From assembly GCA_910586245.1 (NCBI GenBank), contig CAJUFY010000006.1, positions 62,001-126,000 on the forward strand: a stretch of 64,000 bases of DNA, read 5' to 3'. The DNA is from an uncultured Christensenella sp. GTDB lineage: Bacteria; Bacillota; Clostridia; Christensenellales; Borkfalkiaceae. The translations under genes were made by a program, and so were the position numbers. The notes beneath the pieces are model-generated. The model worked only from the letters and a program-made list of their open reading frames with translations. It made no database searches and had not been told where the DNA came from. Below are positions 39,706 through 47,559 of this stretch, piece after piece; position 1 is the stretch's first letter; every line of letters starts with the position of its first letter.

Positions 39706-39807
39706 AAGCTTTCTTTGCGGAAAGCCAGTGAACAATCGACTAAATTTTCTTTCCCCCCGGATTGAGATTCGTTACGTTCACGGAAGCGCGCACTGCGCGC
39801 TTTTTTT
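39706..39807 (+). ncRNA. Candidate ~100-nt small RNA under XRE control
   Basis: From the predicted start near 39706 the transcript meets a first hairpin (GCTTTC...GGAAAGC), then GTGAAC/GTTCAC arms that can enclose the middle section. It ends with the terminator AAGCGCGC-ACT-GCGCGCTT (39784-39802) plus seven Ts. No ORF with a ribosome site ends before the terminator. I do not recognise an RNA family. The strong promoter behind a perfect operator argues for real, regulated transcription. Confidence 0.5.
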
Positions 39808-39820
39808 CGTAATAAAGCAA

Positions 39821-39847
39821 CGCCCGCGCGGTTTTCCCGCGCGGGCG
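39821..39847 (-). terminator. Terminator after pckG
   Basis: CGCCCGCGCG (39821-39830) pairs with CGCGCGGGCG (39838-39847); TTGCTTTATT follows on the minus strand. Confidence 0.85.
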
Positions 39848-39863
39848 TCTTCTTAAATCTTTT

Positions 39864-41633
39864 TTACGCTTCGCAATTCTTTTTCAGCGTTGCAAGGCTT
39901 TCTTTGAGCTCGACGGGAAGTCTGTCGCCGAACTGTTCGTAGAAGCCGGCGATTTCGTCCGCTTCCGCGCTCCAGCGCTTCTTATCGACGTAGAGGATTT
40001 TTTCCAACGTCTCTTTGGAGCAATCGAGCCCTTCGAGATCGATATCTTCCGCATGCGGCACGTAGCCGATCGCCGTTTCGTCCGCTTCCACCGCGTTCGC
40101 GCAGCGTTTTAAAATCCAGTCGAGCACGCGCATATTGTCGCCGAATCCGGGCCAGAGGAATTCTCCGTTTTCGTCCTGACGGAACCAGTTTACGTTAAAG
40201 ATCTTGGGCGGGTTGGTTACCTTCTTGCCCATTTCGATCCAGTGCGCGAAATAGTCCGCCATATGATATCCTGCGAACGGCTTCATTGCCATCGGATCGT
40301 GGCGGAGCACGCCGACCGCGCCGGTCGCCGCCGCCGTCGTTTCCGAACTCATGATCGAACCGACGAACACGCCGTGATTCCAGTCGCGCGACTGGTATAC
40401 GAGGGGCGTCGTGGTTGCTCTTCTGCCGCCGAACACGATCGCGTCGAGCGGAACGCCCTCTTTGGAATTGAACATATCCGAAAGGCAGGGGCAGTTGACG
40501 GCGGGCGCAGTGAAACGGGAATTCGGGTGCGCCGCTTTTACGCCGCTTTCGGGCGTCCATTCGTTCCCAAGCCAGTCGATAAGATGCTCTGGCGCGGGTT
40601 TGGAAAGCCCTTCCCACCACACGGTATTGTCTGCGGGGTTAATTGCAACGTTGGTGAAAATGGTGCCTTTCTTGGTTGCGGCAAGCGCGTTGGGATTGCT
40701 CTTTTCGTTGGTGCCGGGCGCAACGCCGAAGAATCCGTTTTCGGGATTGACCGCCCAAAGTCTGCCGTCTTTGCCAACGCGGATCCAGGCGATGTCGTCG
40801 CCCACGCATTCCACGCGATATCCCTTTTCCAGATAGTGTTTGGGCGGAATGAGCATGGCGAGGTTGGTTTTTCCGCAAGCGGAAGGGAACGCCGCGGCAA
40901 GGTACTTCTTCGTGCCGTCGGGATAAGTTACGCCGAGAATGAGCATGTGCTCCGCCATCCAGCCTTCGTTCTTACCCAGATAGGAGGCGATGCGGAGTGC
41001 AAAGCATTTTTTGCCGAGCAGCACGTTTCCGCCGTATGCGGAGTTGACCGAAATGATCGTGTTGTCTTCGGGGAAGTGCATGATGTAACGTTTTTCGGGA
41101 TCGACGTCGCACTTACAATGGAAGCCCTTAATGAAGTCGCCCTCTTTGCCGAGCGCTTTGTAGCAGTCGATTCCGACGCGGGTCATGATCGCCATGTTCA
41201 GAACGACGTAAATCGAATCGGTTACTTCGATCCCGATTTTCGAAAACTCGGAACCCACGACGCCCATGGAATAGGGAATCACGTACATGGTGCGGCCTTT
41301 CATCTTCCCTTTGGCAATGCCGCGGCAGAGCGCGTAAGCTTCTTCGGGGGACATCCAGTAATTGTTGGGGCCTGCGTCTTCCTTGTTTTTGCAGCAGATG
41401 AACGTGCGCGCTTCCACGCGGGCGACGTCGTTTTCCGCCGTGCGGTGATAATAACAGCCGGGAAGTTTTTCCTGATTCAAACGAATCATTTCCCCCGTTT
41501 TGACCGCCTCTTCGCGGAGCGCGGCGAGCTGGCTTTCGCTCCCGTCGATCCAAACGATTTCGTCGGGCTGCGCAAGGTCGGCGCTATCCTTTACGAAATC
41601 GAGCACTTTCCGGTTTTCGGTAAGAGCTTTCAT
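39864..41633 (-). CDS. pckG: Phosphoenolpyruvate carboxykinase (GTP)
   Basis: A 589-residue GTP-type PEPCK that interconverts oxaloacetate and phosphoenolpyruvate. The P-loop-like kinase motif FPSACGKTNLAM is near residues 249-260. The metal and substrate residues are in GRTMYVIPYSMGVVGS, the preceding VEARTFICC and NSAYGGNVLLGKKCFALRIAS. In anaerobes it often runs in the CO2-fixing direction during fermentation to succinate or as the entry to amino-acid synthesis. The ATG at 41633 follows AGGAGGAAT. It is a single gene with its own promoter and terminator. Confidence 0.97.
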   Translation of the reverse strand: MKALTENRKVLDFVKDSADLAQPDEIVWIDGSESQLAALREEAVKTGEMIRLNQEKLPGCYYHRTAENDVARVEARTFICCKNKEDAGPNNYWMSPEEAYALCRGIAKGKMKGRTMYVIPYSMGVVGSEFSKIGIEVTDSIYVVLNMAIMTRVGIDCYKALGKEGDFIKGFHCKCDVDPEKRYIMHFPEDNTIISVNSAYGGNVLLGKKCFALRIASYLGKNEGWMAEHMLILGVTYPDGTKKYLAAAFPSACGKTNLAMLIPPKHYLEKGYRVECVGDDIAWIRVGKDGRLWAVNPENGFFGVAPGTNEKSNPNALAATKKGTIFTNVAINPADNTVWWEGLSKPAPEHLIDWLGNEWTPESGVKAAHPNSRFTAPAVNCPCLSDMFNSKEGVPLDAIVFGGRRATTTPLVYQSRDWNHGVFVGSIMSSETTAAATGAVGVLRHDPMAMKPFAGYHMADYFAHWIEMGKKVTNPPKIFNVNWFRQDENGEFLWPGFGDNMRVLDWILKRCANAVEADETAIGYVPHAEDIDLEGLDCSKETLEKILYVDKKRWSAEADEIAGFYEQFGDRLPVELKESLATLKKNCEA

Positions 41634-41706
41634 TGTTTTTATTCCTCCTGAAATTTTTAACGCATTGATCGGGGTTGTCGAAACTTCCCCATTTTGTTAC
41701 GATATT

Positions 41707-41735
41707 ATTATACCACCAAACTTCCCGATTGTAAA
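41707..41735 (-). promoter_or_regulatory. pckG: Promoter of pckG
   Basis: TTTACA (41730-41735), 17 nt, TATAAT (41707-41712) on the minus strand. Confidence 0.78.
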
Positions 41736-41736
41736 C

Positions 41737-41779
41737 AAAACGGAGTGAAAATCCGACAAAGAAATTTTCACTCCGTTTT
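41737..41779 (-). terminator. Terminator of the gene ending at 41797
   Basis: AAAACGGAGTGAAAAT and its exact complement (16-bp arms, 11-nt loop) lie beyond the stop, directly next to the pckG promoter. Confidence 0.85.
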
Positions 41780-41796
41780 TTGCAATTTTTTTGAAA

Positions 41797-42738
41797 TCAA
41801 GCGTCTTGCACGCGTACGTAGTCGCCCGTATCGGCGTCCTGAAAGACGACGTAAAATCCCTCTTCGTCGGAAAACTGCGTACGCGGAACGAAGACGCCCC
41901 GCTCTTTGACTTCGGCGGGCGGTTCTTCCTTCGCTTCCACCGCCACGCACAGATAGCGCGGCGTTCCTTCCTCGTAAATCACGCCGAGGAGCGCGCCCTC
42001 GGAATTCACCCATTCGGACATCGGGAAAATCGCTTTCAACCGTTCGTCGCGCGGGAATTTCGCAAACGCTTCGTCCAACTTTGCCTTTACTTCGTGGTAG
42101 TACGCGAGGGTGCCGCGCGCCGCGGGGTGCGGAGGATCCGCGTCATCTTCGCAAGCCGTCTGCCCGTTTTGCTGCGTTTCTTCTTCACTGCCAGCAACAG
42201 AACCGTCATCCGCATCGCTTTCGGATACGGCGAAATAATCGGTTGCGGCGATCGCCTCGTCGTCGTATTTTCCTCGAAAGCAGTCTTCGGTTCCCTCCGT
42301 GCAGGCGGTTTCCGTCGCTTCCGCCGCAGGCGCTTCCGCAGTCCGTTTGCTCTTTTTTCCGCCTGCCGCTGCGCGCTGCTGATTGACTGCGGAAAGCAAC
42401 ACCGCGTAATCGCGCGGCGCTTCCCCGCAGCCGCCGTACGCGATCGGCTCCGCTTCCCCGCGCACGAAACACAGCAACGCCGAAAATCCGCGCTGCAACG
42501 AGGGCGCTTGCGGAATCCTGATCGTATATTCCAATTCGACACAATACGTTTCTCCGTTCACCCACACGGCAAGGCAGTATCTGCCGTCCGTCACGGGCGC
42601 GATTCCCGCAATTTTGGGAATCACCGTTAGATCGCCCCCCAACCGTTCGGCGTAGACCGCGCCCGTCAGCGCGCCGCCGTCGGCGGAAAAGCCTTTTTTG
42701 ATTTGTTTTAACACGCAGACGCGTTTTTCGTATGCCAT
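41797..42738 (-). CDS. Hypothetical protein, three-part architecture
   Basis: A 313-residue soluble protein. The N-terminal domain (about residues 1-110) is beta-rich, with LTVIPKIAGIAPVTDGRYCLAVWVNGETYCVELE. A low-complexity acidic linker rich in Glu, Ala, Thr and Gln covers about 125-205. The C-terminal domain (about 205-313) starts YYHEVKAKLDEAFAKFPRDERLKAIFPMSEWV and ends with FYVVFQDADTGDYVRVQDA. Similar linker proteins occur in uncultured Clostridia, but I cannot name a family. ATG at 42738 follows GGAG. No partner gene is coupled to it. Confidence 0.78.
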   Translation of the reverse strand: MAYEKRVCVLKQIKKGFSADGGALTGAVYAERLGGDLTVIPKIAGIAPVTDGRYCLAVWVNGETYCVELEYTIRIPQAPSLQRGFSALLCFVRGEAEPIAYGGCGEAPRDYAVLLSAVNQQRAAAGGKKSKRTAEAPAAEATETACTEGTEDCFRGKYDDEAIAATDYFAVSESDADDGSVAGSEEETQQNGQTACEDDADPPHPAARGTLAYYHEVKAKLDEAFAKFPRDERLKAIFPMSEWVNSEGALLGVIYEEGTPRYLCVAVEAKEEPPAEVKERGVFVPRTQFSDEEGFYVVFQDADTGDYVRVQDA

Positions 42739-42860
42739 GAGTTTCTCCTTATAAAGATGTATTCATGATTGTATCATACGCGCACGGTCGAATTTTGTGA
42801 TATTTTTACGGATTCATTCACAATCGCGCGAAACGGTCTCCCTTCTTTACGATTACAAAA

Positions 42861-42889
42861 ACAGCGCCCCGTCGGAATCGGAGCGCTGT
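42861..42889 (-). terminator. Terminator after the gene ending at 42902
   Basis: ACAGCGC and GCGCTGT flank an inner CCG/CGG stem; TTTTTGTAA follows on the minus strand. Confidence 0.75.
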
Positions 42890-42901
42890 CGTATGACTAT
42901 A

Positions 42902-44089
42902 TTATAAAGAAAATAAATCGTCCGTGCCTGCAACGCGGCTTTCGGTTGCAAGCGTCAGACATTTTTCGGTATCCGCGATTTTTTTGCATTCGCTCTCTTT
43001 TACGTAAAAAATGCGTCTGCCGTTGGTACAGTAAATTCCGCCGTCTTTGCATAAATCGTAATCGCAGATTCCGCTCTTGATCGTTTCCGGCGTTTTTCCG
43101 TTGAGTTTTACAAGCTGCCAGCTGAGCGGAATGAAGCCGTATTCTTTGTCTTTCTTCTTTTTATTGCGCTTCATTTCTTTTTCCGCTTCGATCAGGTTGC
43201 CGTCGATGATCAGTTTCTTCGAATCGATATCCCGTCCTTTTGCGGGATTGTTCCCGCCCGAAGTGAGCGATTTGCCCGTAAACATAACCACGAACGTCTG
43301 CACAAACATAACGATCGCCTGCAGAATACGGTAAGGGAACAACAGGATATCCAAAAAGATATTTCCGCCGTGTTTTTCTTTGTTGGGACGGCGGATACAG
43401 TAAACCGTTCCGTCCGCCGCTTGCCGCGGTTTGACGAAAGAATATTTTCGGTCGCCGACGAGTTCGGTAATTTCCATCGTGGAAAGATCGATCGCGCAAA
43501 TGCTTGCCGGCGCGTACTTGCCCGAAAATTCGCCGTTGGACGTTCTTCCCACGCCCGCACTGTCAAACAGCAATTTATTCGGATTTTGTTCGGAAAAATG
43601 CGGATTCGCGTCGCGCGAATCGCCGCTTGTAAGCGTTTTCAATTCGGAATTTTCAAGCCCGAGAATGCCGACGTCGGAAGTCACGTCGTTCCCGCCTACG
43701 GTTACGGCAAGTTGATTTCCCGCGCGGTGCAACGAATCGATGAATTCCCCGTTCAAAGAAATGACGTGATTTTCGCGCACGTTTTCTGCGGAAAGTTCTT
43801 TGCGGTACACGCCCGAAGAGCCGTTTACGGTAAACGAATACAGCACTTTTTCGCCGTCCCACTGCACGCCGTTGATGCACGCGAATATTTTTTCGTTTTT
43901 TCGGTTTTGATACCTTTCGTAATCGCCGCGGAACCGCGCGCCTTCGCCCGCATACTTCCATTCGTCGTTGCTCTTCTTTTTTTCGGAATATTCGCGATAT
44001 CTGGTAATAAATTCGCTCTCGTAATACGCGACTTTCTCTCCGTCGAAGACGCCGATCCTTTCTCCGTCGCCGAACACCAGTTTTTCCAT
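42902..44089 (-). CDS. Hypothetical protein with beta-propeller-like repeats and one hydrophobic segment
   Basis: A 395-residue protein. Repeated short motifs of the type KVLYSFTVNG, ASICAIDLSTMEIT and DGTVYCIRR suggest a beta-propeller (TolB or DUF5050-like), although no repeat is strictly periodic. One strong hydrophobic segment (FLDILLFPYRILQAIVMFVQTFVVMFTG, about residues 244-272) interrupts the region. There is no N-terminal signal. ATG at 44089 follows GAGGAG, 10 nt after the SLOG gene, so it is third in the rsmG operon. The function is unknown. Confidence 0.72.
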   Translation of the reverse strand: MEKLVFGDGERIGVFDGEKVAYYESEFITRYREYSEKKKSNDEWKYAGEGARFRGDYERYQNRKNEKIFACINGVQWDGEKVLYSFTVNGSSGVYRKELSAENVRENHVISLNGEFIDSLHRAGNQLAVTVGGNDVTSDVGILGLENSELKTLTSGDSRDANPHFSEQNPNKLLFDSAGVGRTSNGEFSGKYAPASICAIDLSTMEITELVGDRKYSFVKPRQAADGTVYCIRRPNKEKHGGNIFLDILLFPYRILQAIVMFVQTFVVMFTGKSLTSGGNNPAKGRDIDSKKLIIDGNLIEAEKEMKRNKKKKDKEYGFIPLSWQLVKLNGKTPETIKSGICDYDLCKDGGIYCTNGRRIFYVKESECKKIADTEKCLTLATESRVAGTDDLFSL

Positions 44090-44099
44090 TTTGATCTCC

Positions 44100-44552
44100 T
44101 CAATCCACAAAGATTACGGGCACGTTCTTTTCGCGGGCGTACCGCACCGTATAAGCCGTTCCTCCCGTTTCCTGATTGCAATGCGCAAGCACGGCGTCGC
44201 TGCGATCCACCATATAACGGTTTCGCGCAAGATAACATCCGTTGCAATATTTTTCGAACAGCACCGTCTTGCGGTCGCACCAACACAGCAGCGCGCGGTA
44301 TTTTTGCTTTTCCGAAGCGGAAAAAGCGGACTCCTGCCCTTTGAACGGAATGCAGGCTTCGATGAAAATGCGGTATTTTTGTTTTAAATTGACAAGACAT
44401 TCGAGCGCAGCCAGATCGAATCCCGCCGCCATACCGCAAAAAAACGTGTCGTACCCTTCTCGGACGAGCGCTTCCAGCCGATCGTAAAGACTGTTTTCGT
44501 TAAAATTGCCGTCCAGCGTACGGTGTCCCGTCAGGGCGCAGGCTTTGTTCAT
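44100..44552 (-). CDS. SLOG-family protein (DUF1273/YpsA-type)
   Basis: A 150-residue Rossmannoid protein. It begins MNKACALTGHRTLDG; the glycine-rich region is FFCGMAAGFDLAALECL (about residues 37-53). Then come EACIPFKGQESAFSASEKQKYRALL and the C-terminal GCYLARNRYMVDRSDAVLAHCNQETGGTAYTVRYAREKNVPVIFV. These match the DUF1273 SLOG group, proposed to bind nucleotide-derived ligands such as ADP-ribose derivatives. The ATG at 44552 overlaps the rsmG stop by 4 nt, so it is translationally coupled. No effector is fused. Confidence 0.88.
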   Translation of the reverse strand: MNKACALTGHRTLDGNFNENSLYDRLEALVREGYDTFFCGMAAGFDLAALECLVNLKQKYRIFIEACIPFKGQESAFSASEKQKYRALLCWCDRKTVLFEKYCNGCYLARNRYMVDRSDAVLAHCNQETGGTAYTVRYAREKNVPVIFVD

Positions 44553-45247
44553 ACGATCGGATTTTTCCGCTCCTTTCCGTTTCCGCGCGGATATTTTTCG
44601 GGTGTATTTTTTATTTTCTGAACGACCACGAGCGTTCTTTCTCCGAAATTTTCGGGAAGTTCGTAACAAATCGCCTGCGCGTCCTTTCCTCCGAGCAAAC
44701 CGATCGCACGCTTTGCTTCGGCGATTTCTTCCTCCGCGCGCCCCTTATACGCAATCATTTCGCCGCCTTTTCTGACGAGCGGCATGCAATATTCGGCAAG
44801 CGTATTGAGCCGCGCAACCGCGCGCGCACAGCATACGTCGAATCGTTCCCTCATCGCGCTCTCTTTCCCAGCTTCTTCCGCCCGCAAATTACAGACGGTG
44901 ACGTGCGGCAAATTTAGTTCCTTTGCGCAAGTACGCAAAAAATCGCACTTCTTTCCCGTACTTTCGATGAGCGTAAAATGCAAATCTTCCCGCGCGATGC
45001 AAAGCGGCAACGAAGGAAACCCTGCGCCCGAGCCGACTTCGGCAACTCTCGCGTTTTTCGGAAATAAAAATTCCCCCGCAAGCGAATCGTAAAAATGTTT
45101 TATCAACATTTCCTTTTCATCGAGAATGGTCGTCAGATTGTATTTCCCGTTATACGCCAACAATAATTCGCGAAATCGTTCGAATTTTTCTTTCTTTTCG
45201 CGGTAAATTTCGTTAATTTTTTCAAAATCGGGCATCTTTGTGATCAT
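44549..45247 (-). CDS. rsmG: 16S rRNA m7G527 methyltransferase RsmG
   Basis: A 232-residue SAM methyltransferase that modifies G527 of 16S rRNA. Signatures are YNLTTILDEKEMLIKHFYDSLAG (about residues 35-57), VAEVGSGAGFPSLPLCIAR (about 66-84), LIESTGKKCDFLR and CCARAVARLNTLAEYCMPLVRKGGEMIAYKG. It is usually encoded beside oriC, as here. The ATG at 45247 has a TATAAT exactly 6 nt upstream and no ribosome site, so it is probably translated from a leaderless mRNA; an in-frame ATG 12 nt later is the alternative. Confidence 0.96.
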   Translation of the reverse strand: MITKMPDFEKINEIYREKKEKFERFRELLLAYNGKYNLTTILDEKEMLIKHFYDSLAGEFLFPKNARVAEVGSGAGFPSLPLCIAREDLHFTLIESTGKKCDFLRTCAKELNLPHVTVCNLRAEEAGKESAMRERFDVCCARAVARLNTLAEYCMPLVRKGGEMIAYKGRAEEEIAEAKRAIGLLGGKDAQAICYELPENFGERTLVVVQKIKNTPEKYPRGNGKERKNPIV

Positions 45248-45253
45248 ATTCCG

Positions 45254-45282
45254 ATTATATCACGAAACTTTCATTTTATCAA
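45254..45282 (-). promoter_or_regulatory. rsmG: Leaderless promoter of the rsmG operon
   Basis: TTGATA (45277-45282), 17 nt, TATAAT (45254-45259), then CGGAAT and ATG on the minus strand. Confidence 0.75.
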
Positions 45283-45285
45283 CGG

Positions 45286-45612
45286 TTTGTGGAAGAATGA
45301 ACCCGTTTTTTTCCACACTGTGGATGAATGTGTGGACAGTTCGTCGTTTCATAATTCTTTCCTTTTCCGTTTGAAATTTTCCTTTTTTCGCGTCTGTCGA
45401 TAACCTGATTTTTCCACAACTTGTCCACACGGTTGTCCCCAAAATGAAAATCGGGTTATAATTCGTAAAAATACGGGAAATTGCTTGAATTTTTTCCGTT
45501 TTTTCGCTATAATAAAGAAAATATTCGGCGAGTATGCGGCAAATAAACGGCTTGTCCACATTTCCACACGCCCTAATACTATTATTTATATATTTATTAT
45601 TATATAAATTCA
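45286..45612. other. Chromosomal replication origin (oriC)
   Basis: The region contains two perfect TTTTCCACA DnaA boxes (45309-45317, 45410-45418). Near-matches lie at 45288, 45319, 45331 (reverse), 45421, 45552 and 45560 (TTGTCCACA, ATTTCCACA). An AT-only tract at about 45573-45612 is the probable duplex-unwinding element. It lies between divergent rsmG and dnaN, and gene orientation switches here. No dnaA gene borders it. Confidence 0.9.
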
Positions 45613-45631
45613 ACCGATAAGGAGAAAACTC

Positions 45632-46729
45632 ATGAAATTTATCTGCGACGGGCTTACGCTTTCGGAAGCGGTCATGAAGGTGAGCAAAGCTTGCGCCGTA
45701 AGAACGACGGCGCCCGTAATGGAATGTATTAAAATTTCGACTCTGCAGGACGAAATTACGCTGCTTGCAACGGACGGGGAACTTTCCATTCAAAAGAGCG
45801 TAAAAGCGGAAATTCTGGAAAGCGGCGAAATTTGCATTCCCGGAAAACTGTTCGCGGATTTTCTTTCCAAACTGACCGACGAAGAAGTTTGTATTTCTAC
45901 GGCGGAGAAAGGAATGGCGATCTCTTATCGGGATTCGGGAACTTCGATGCAGACGATCCGTGCGGAAGAATTCCCCGAAATCAATCTGGAAATCGGCGAA
46001 AATTATTTCGTGATGAAACAAGGCGTTTTAAAAAAGATCATTGCACAGACGACGTTCTGCTGCGCGCAGGACGACGCGCGTCCCGTTTTAAAGGGATGTT
46101 TGATGGAATTCGGCGATCATCTTGAAACGGTCGCTCTCGACGGATATCGCCTTGCGCTCTGCAATGCGGGAATTATCAGCAAGAGCGGAGAAAAGAGCAT
46201 CATCTGCCCCGCAAGAACGTTGAGCGAAATTGCAAAAACGCTGACGGAAGACGAAAAAGAAATTACCTTATATACGCAGGGCGGAATGCTCATGGTCAAA
46301 TCGGACGGAATGGTGATCGTGTCCCGTTTGTATCAGGGCGAATTTATCCGCAAAGAAAACGTGATTCCGAGCAGTTTTTCCACATACGTGACGTTCCGCC
46401 GCGACGAACTGATCGCGAGCGTGGAACGCGCGGCGATTTTGATTCGCGGCGATAAAAATAATCTGATCACGTTGGAAATCGACGCAGCGTCCGTTACCGT
46501 ATCTTCCGTTTCCGAATTCGGAAAGGTTGCTGAAAGCGTTTCCGCACAGACGGAAGGCGTGGAACTGAAAATTTCGATGAACGCGAAATTCTTGCTCGAC
46601 AGCTTGCGCGCACTCGAAGAAGAGGAAATCGTGATCTCTTTTAACGGCGCGATTTCCCCCTTTATTCTGCAAAATAAACAAAAGAAAGAAAACCTGTATC
46701 TCATATTGCCCGTGAGAAACGCTTCGTAA
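45632..46729 (+). CDS. dnaN: DNA polymerase III beta clamp
   Basis: A 365-residue protein forming the dimeric sliding clamp that tethers DNA polymerase III and Hda/YabA-type regulators. It opens MKFICDGLTLSEAVMKVSKACAVRTTAPVMECIKI. Three repeated clamp domains follow, with GVLKKIIAQTTFCCAQDDARPVLKGCLMEFGDHLETVALDGYRLALCN in domain 2 and the C-terminal YLILPVRNAS. ATG at 45632 follows AAGGAG. It is the first gene right of oriC on the leading strand and lacks an upstream dnaA. Confidence 0.98.
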   Translation: MKFICDGLTLSEAVMKVSKACAVRTTAPVMECIKISTLQDEITLLATDGELSIQKSVKAEILESGEICIPGKLFADFLSKLTDEEVCISTAEKGMAISYRDSGTSMQTIRAEEFPEINLEIGENYFVMKQGVLKKIIAQTTFCCAQDDARPVLKGCLMEFGDHLETVALDGYRLALCNAGIISKSGEKSIICPARTLSEIAKTLTEDEKEITLYTQGGMLMVKSDGMVIVSRLYQGEFIRKENVIPSSFSTYVTFRRDELIASVERAAILIRGDKNNLITLEIDAASVTVSSVSEFGKVAESVSAQTEGVELKISMNAKFLLDSLRALEEEEIVISFNGAISPFILQNKQKKENLYLILPVRNAS

Positions 46730-46733
46730 TCGC

Positions 46734-46762
46734 TTGACGGACAAGCCAAAAAACCGTATAAT
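46734..46762 (+). promoter_or_regulatory. rpmH: Promoter of rpmH-rnpA-yidD-yidC-khpB
   Basis: TTGACG (46734-46739), 17 nt, TATAAT (46757-46762). Confidence 0.82.
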
Positions 46763-46791
46763 CAAGAAAAAAAACTTAGGAGTATCGAAAT

Positions 46792-46926
46792 ATGAAAAGA
46801 ACTTATCAGCCCAAGAAGAGACAGAGAAGCAAGGTGCACGGCTTCCGTCAGAGAATGAAGACGCAGGGCGGCCGCAACACGTTGAAGAGAAGAAGAAACA
46901 AAGGCAGAAAACACATTTCCGCGTAA
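46792..46926 (+). CDS. rpmH: 50S ribosomal protein L34 (bL34)
   Basis: A 44-residue basic ribosomal protein: MKRTYQPKKRQRSKVHGFRQ, then RMKTQGGRNTLKRRRNKGRK. It is nearly the family consensus. The ATG at 46792 follows AGGAG. The rpmH-rnpA-yidD-yidC-jag cluster is an almost universal origin-proximal block. Confidence 0.99.
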   Translation: MKRTYQPKKRQRSKVHGFRQRMKTQGGRNTLKRRRNKGRKHISA

Positions 46927-46929
46927 CCG

Positions 46930-47307
46930 ATGAAATATCTGCGGATCAAGCGGAAAAAAGACATTACCCGAATCTTGAAAACGGGAAAACGCGCGCATGC
47001 GGAAACGGTTACCGTGATTTATCTTGCGTCCGAACAGACACAGATGGCGGTTTGCGTGGGAAAAAAGTACGGCAAAAGCACGCAGCGAAACCGGATTAAA
47101 CGGTTGCTGCGCGAAGCGTTCCGTTTACAGACGGAACGGAATTTGCCCTATTCGTTTTTATTGATGCCGCGCGTGAAAGAAGAATACGCGTTTGCCGCTT
47201 TCTATCGGGATATCGGGAAAATTCTGAAAAAGGAACGATTGATTGAACGTCAACATCCGAACGTTGCTGAAGCAGAACAAAACCTATCTGCGGAAAAACG
47301 TATTTAA
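46930..47307 (+). CDS. rnpA: Ribonuclease P protein component
   Basis: A 125-residue basic protein that assists the RNase P RNA in 5' tRNA processing. The signature is GKSTQRNRIKRLLREAFR near residues 47-64, preceded by the KRKKDITRILKTGKR start. The tail is unusually long and polar (about 100-125) and is overlapped by yidD. The ATG is 3 nt past the rpmH stop. Confidence 0.97.
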   Translation: MKYLRIKRKKDITRILKTGKRAHAETVTVIYLASEQTQMAVCVGKKYGKSTQRNRIKRLLREAFRLQTERNLPYSFLLMPRVKEEYAFAAFYRDIGKILKKERLIERQHPNVAEAEQNLSAEKRI

Positions 47308-47545
47308 ACCGTATTTAAAAGCATTCTGCATCCGCCTGATCTGTTTTTATCAAAACCATCTTTCCCGCCACACTTGTATGTATTCCCCCACTTGTTCGGA
47401 ATACACGAAGCGGTGTATCAACAACTGCGGTGTAACGGCGGGTATTCTTTTGGGCGCATGGAGAATTTTGCGGTGTAATCCCTTTTCGAAGGGAGGAATC
47501 GATCCTGCGCCGGAGCCGTTCTTGAAAAAGAAATGGCTCATTTGA
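47243..47545 (+). CDS. yidD: Membrane protein insertion efficiency factor YidD
   Basis: A 100-residue protein. The family core is YLKAFCIRLICFYQNHLSRHTCMYSPTCSEYTKRCINNCGVTAGILLGAWRILRCNPFSKGG (about residues 24-85), with the conserved PTCSEY and RCNPF motifs. It aids YidC-dependent insertion. The TTG at 47243 has AAGGA 9 nt upstream and lies 65 nt inside the end of rnpA. Confidence 0.92.
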   Translation: MNVNIRTLLKQNKTYLRKNVFKPYLKAFCIRLICFYQNHLSRHTCMYSPTCSEYTKRCINNCGVTAGILLGAWRILRCNPFSKGGIDPAPEPFLKKKWLI

Positions 47546-47559
47546 CATGAGGAGATAAA

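Noticed and set aside
39671..39856. Possible small protein on the plus strand
   Set aside because: Its start lies inside the promoter and it runs through two terminators.
40242..41651. 469-codon plus-strand frame
   Set aside because: Antisense to pckG, with no ribosome site or domain.
45286..45612. CRISPR-like or tandem repeats
   Set aside because: The repeated TGTGGA/TCCACA words are DnaA boxes in both orientations with irregular spacing and no spacers.
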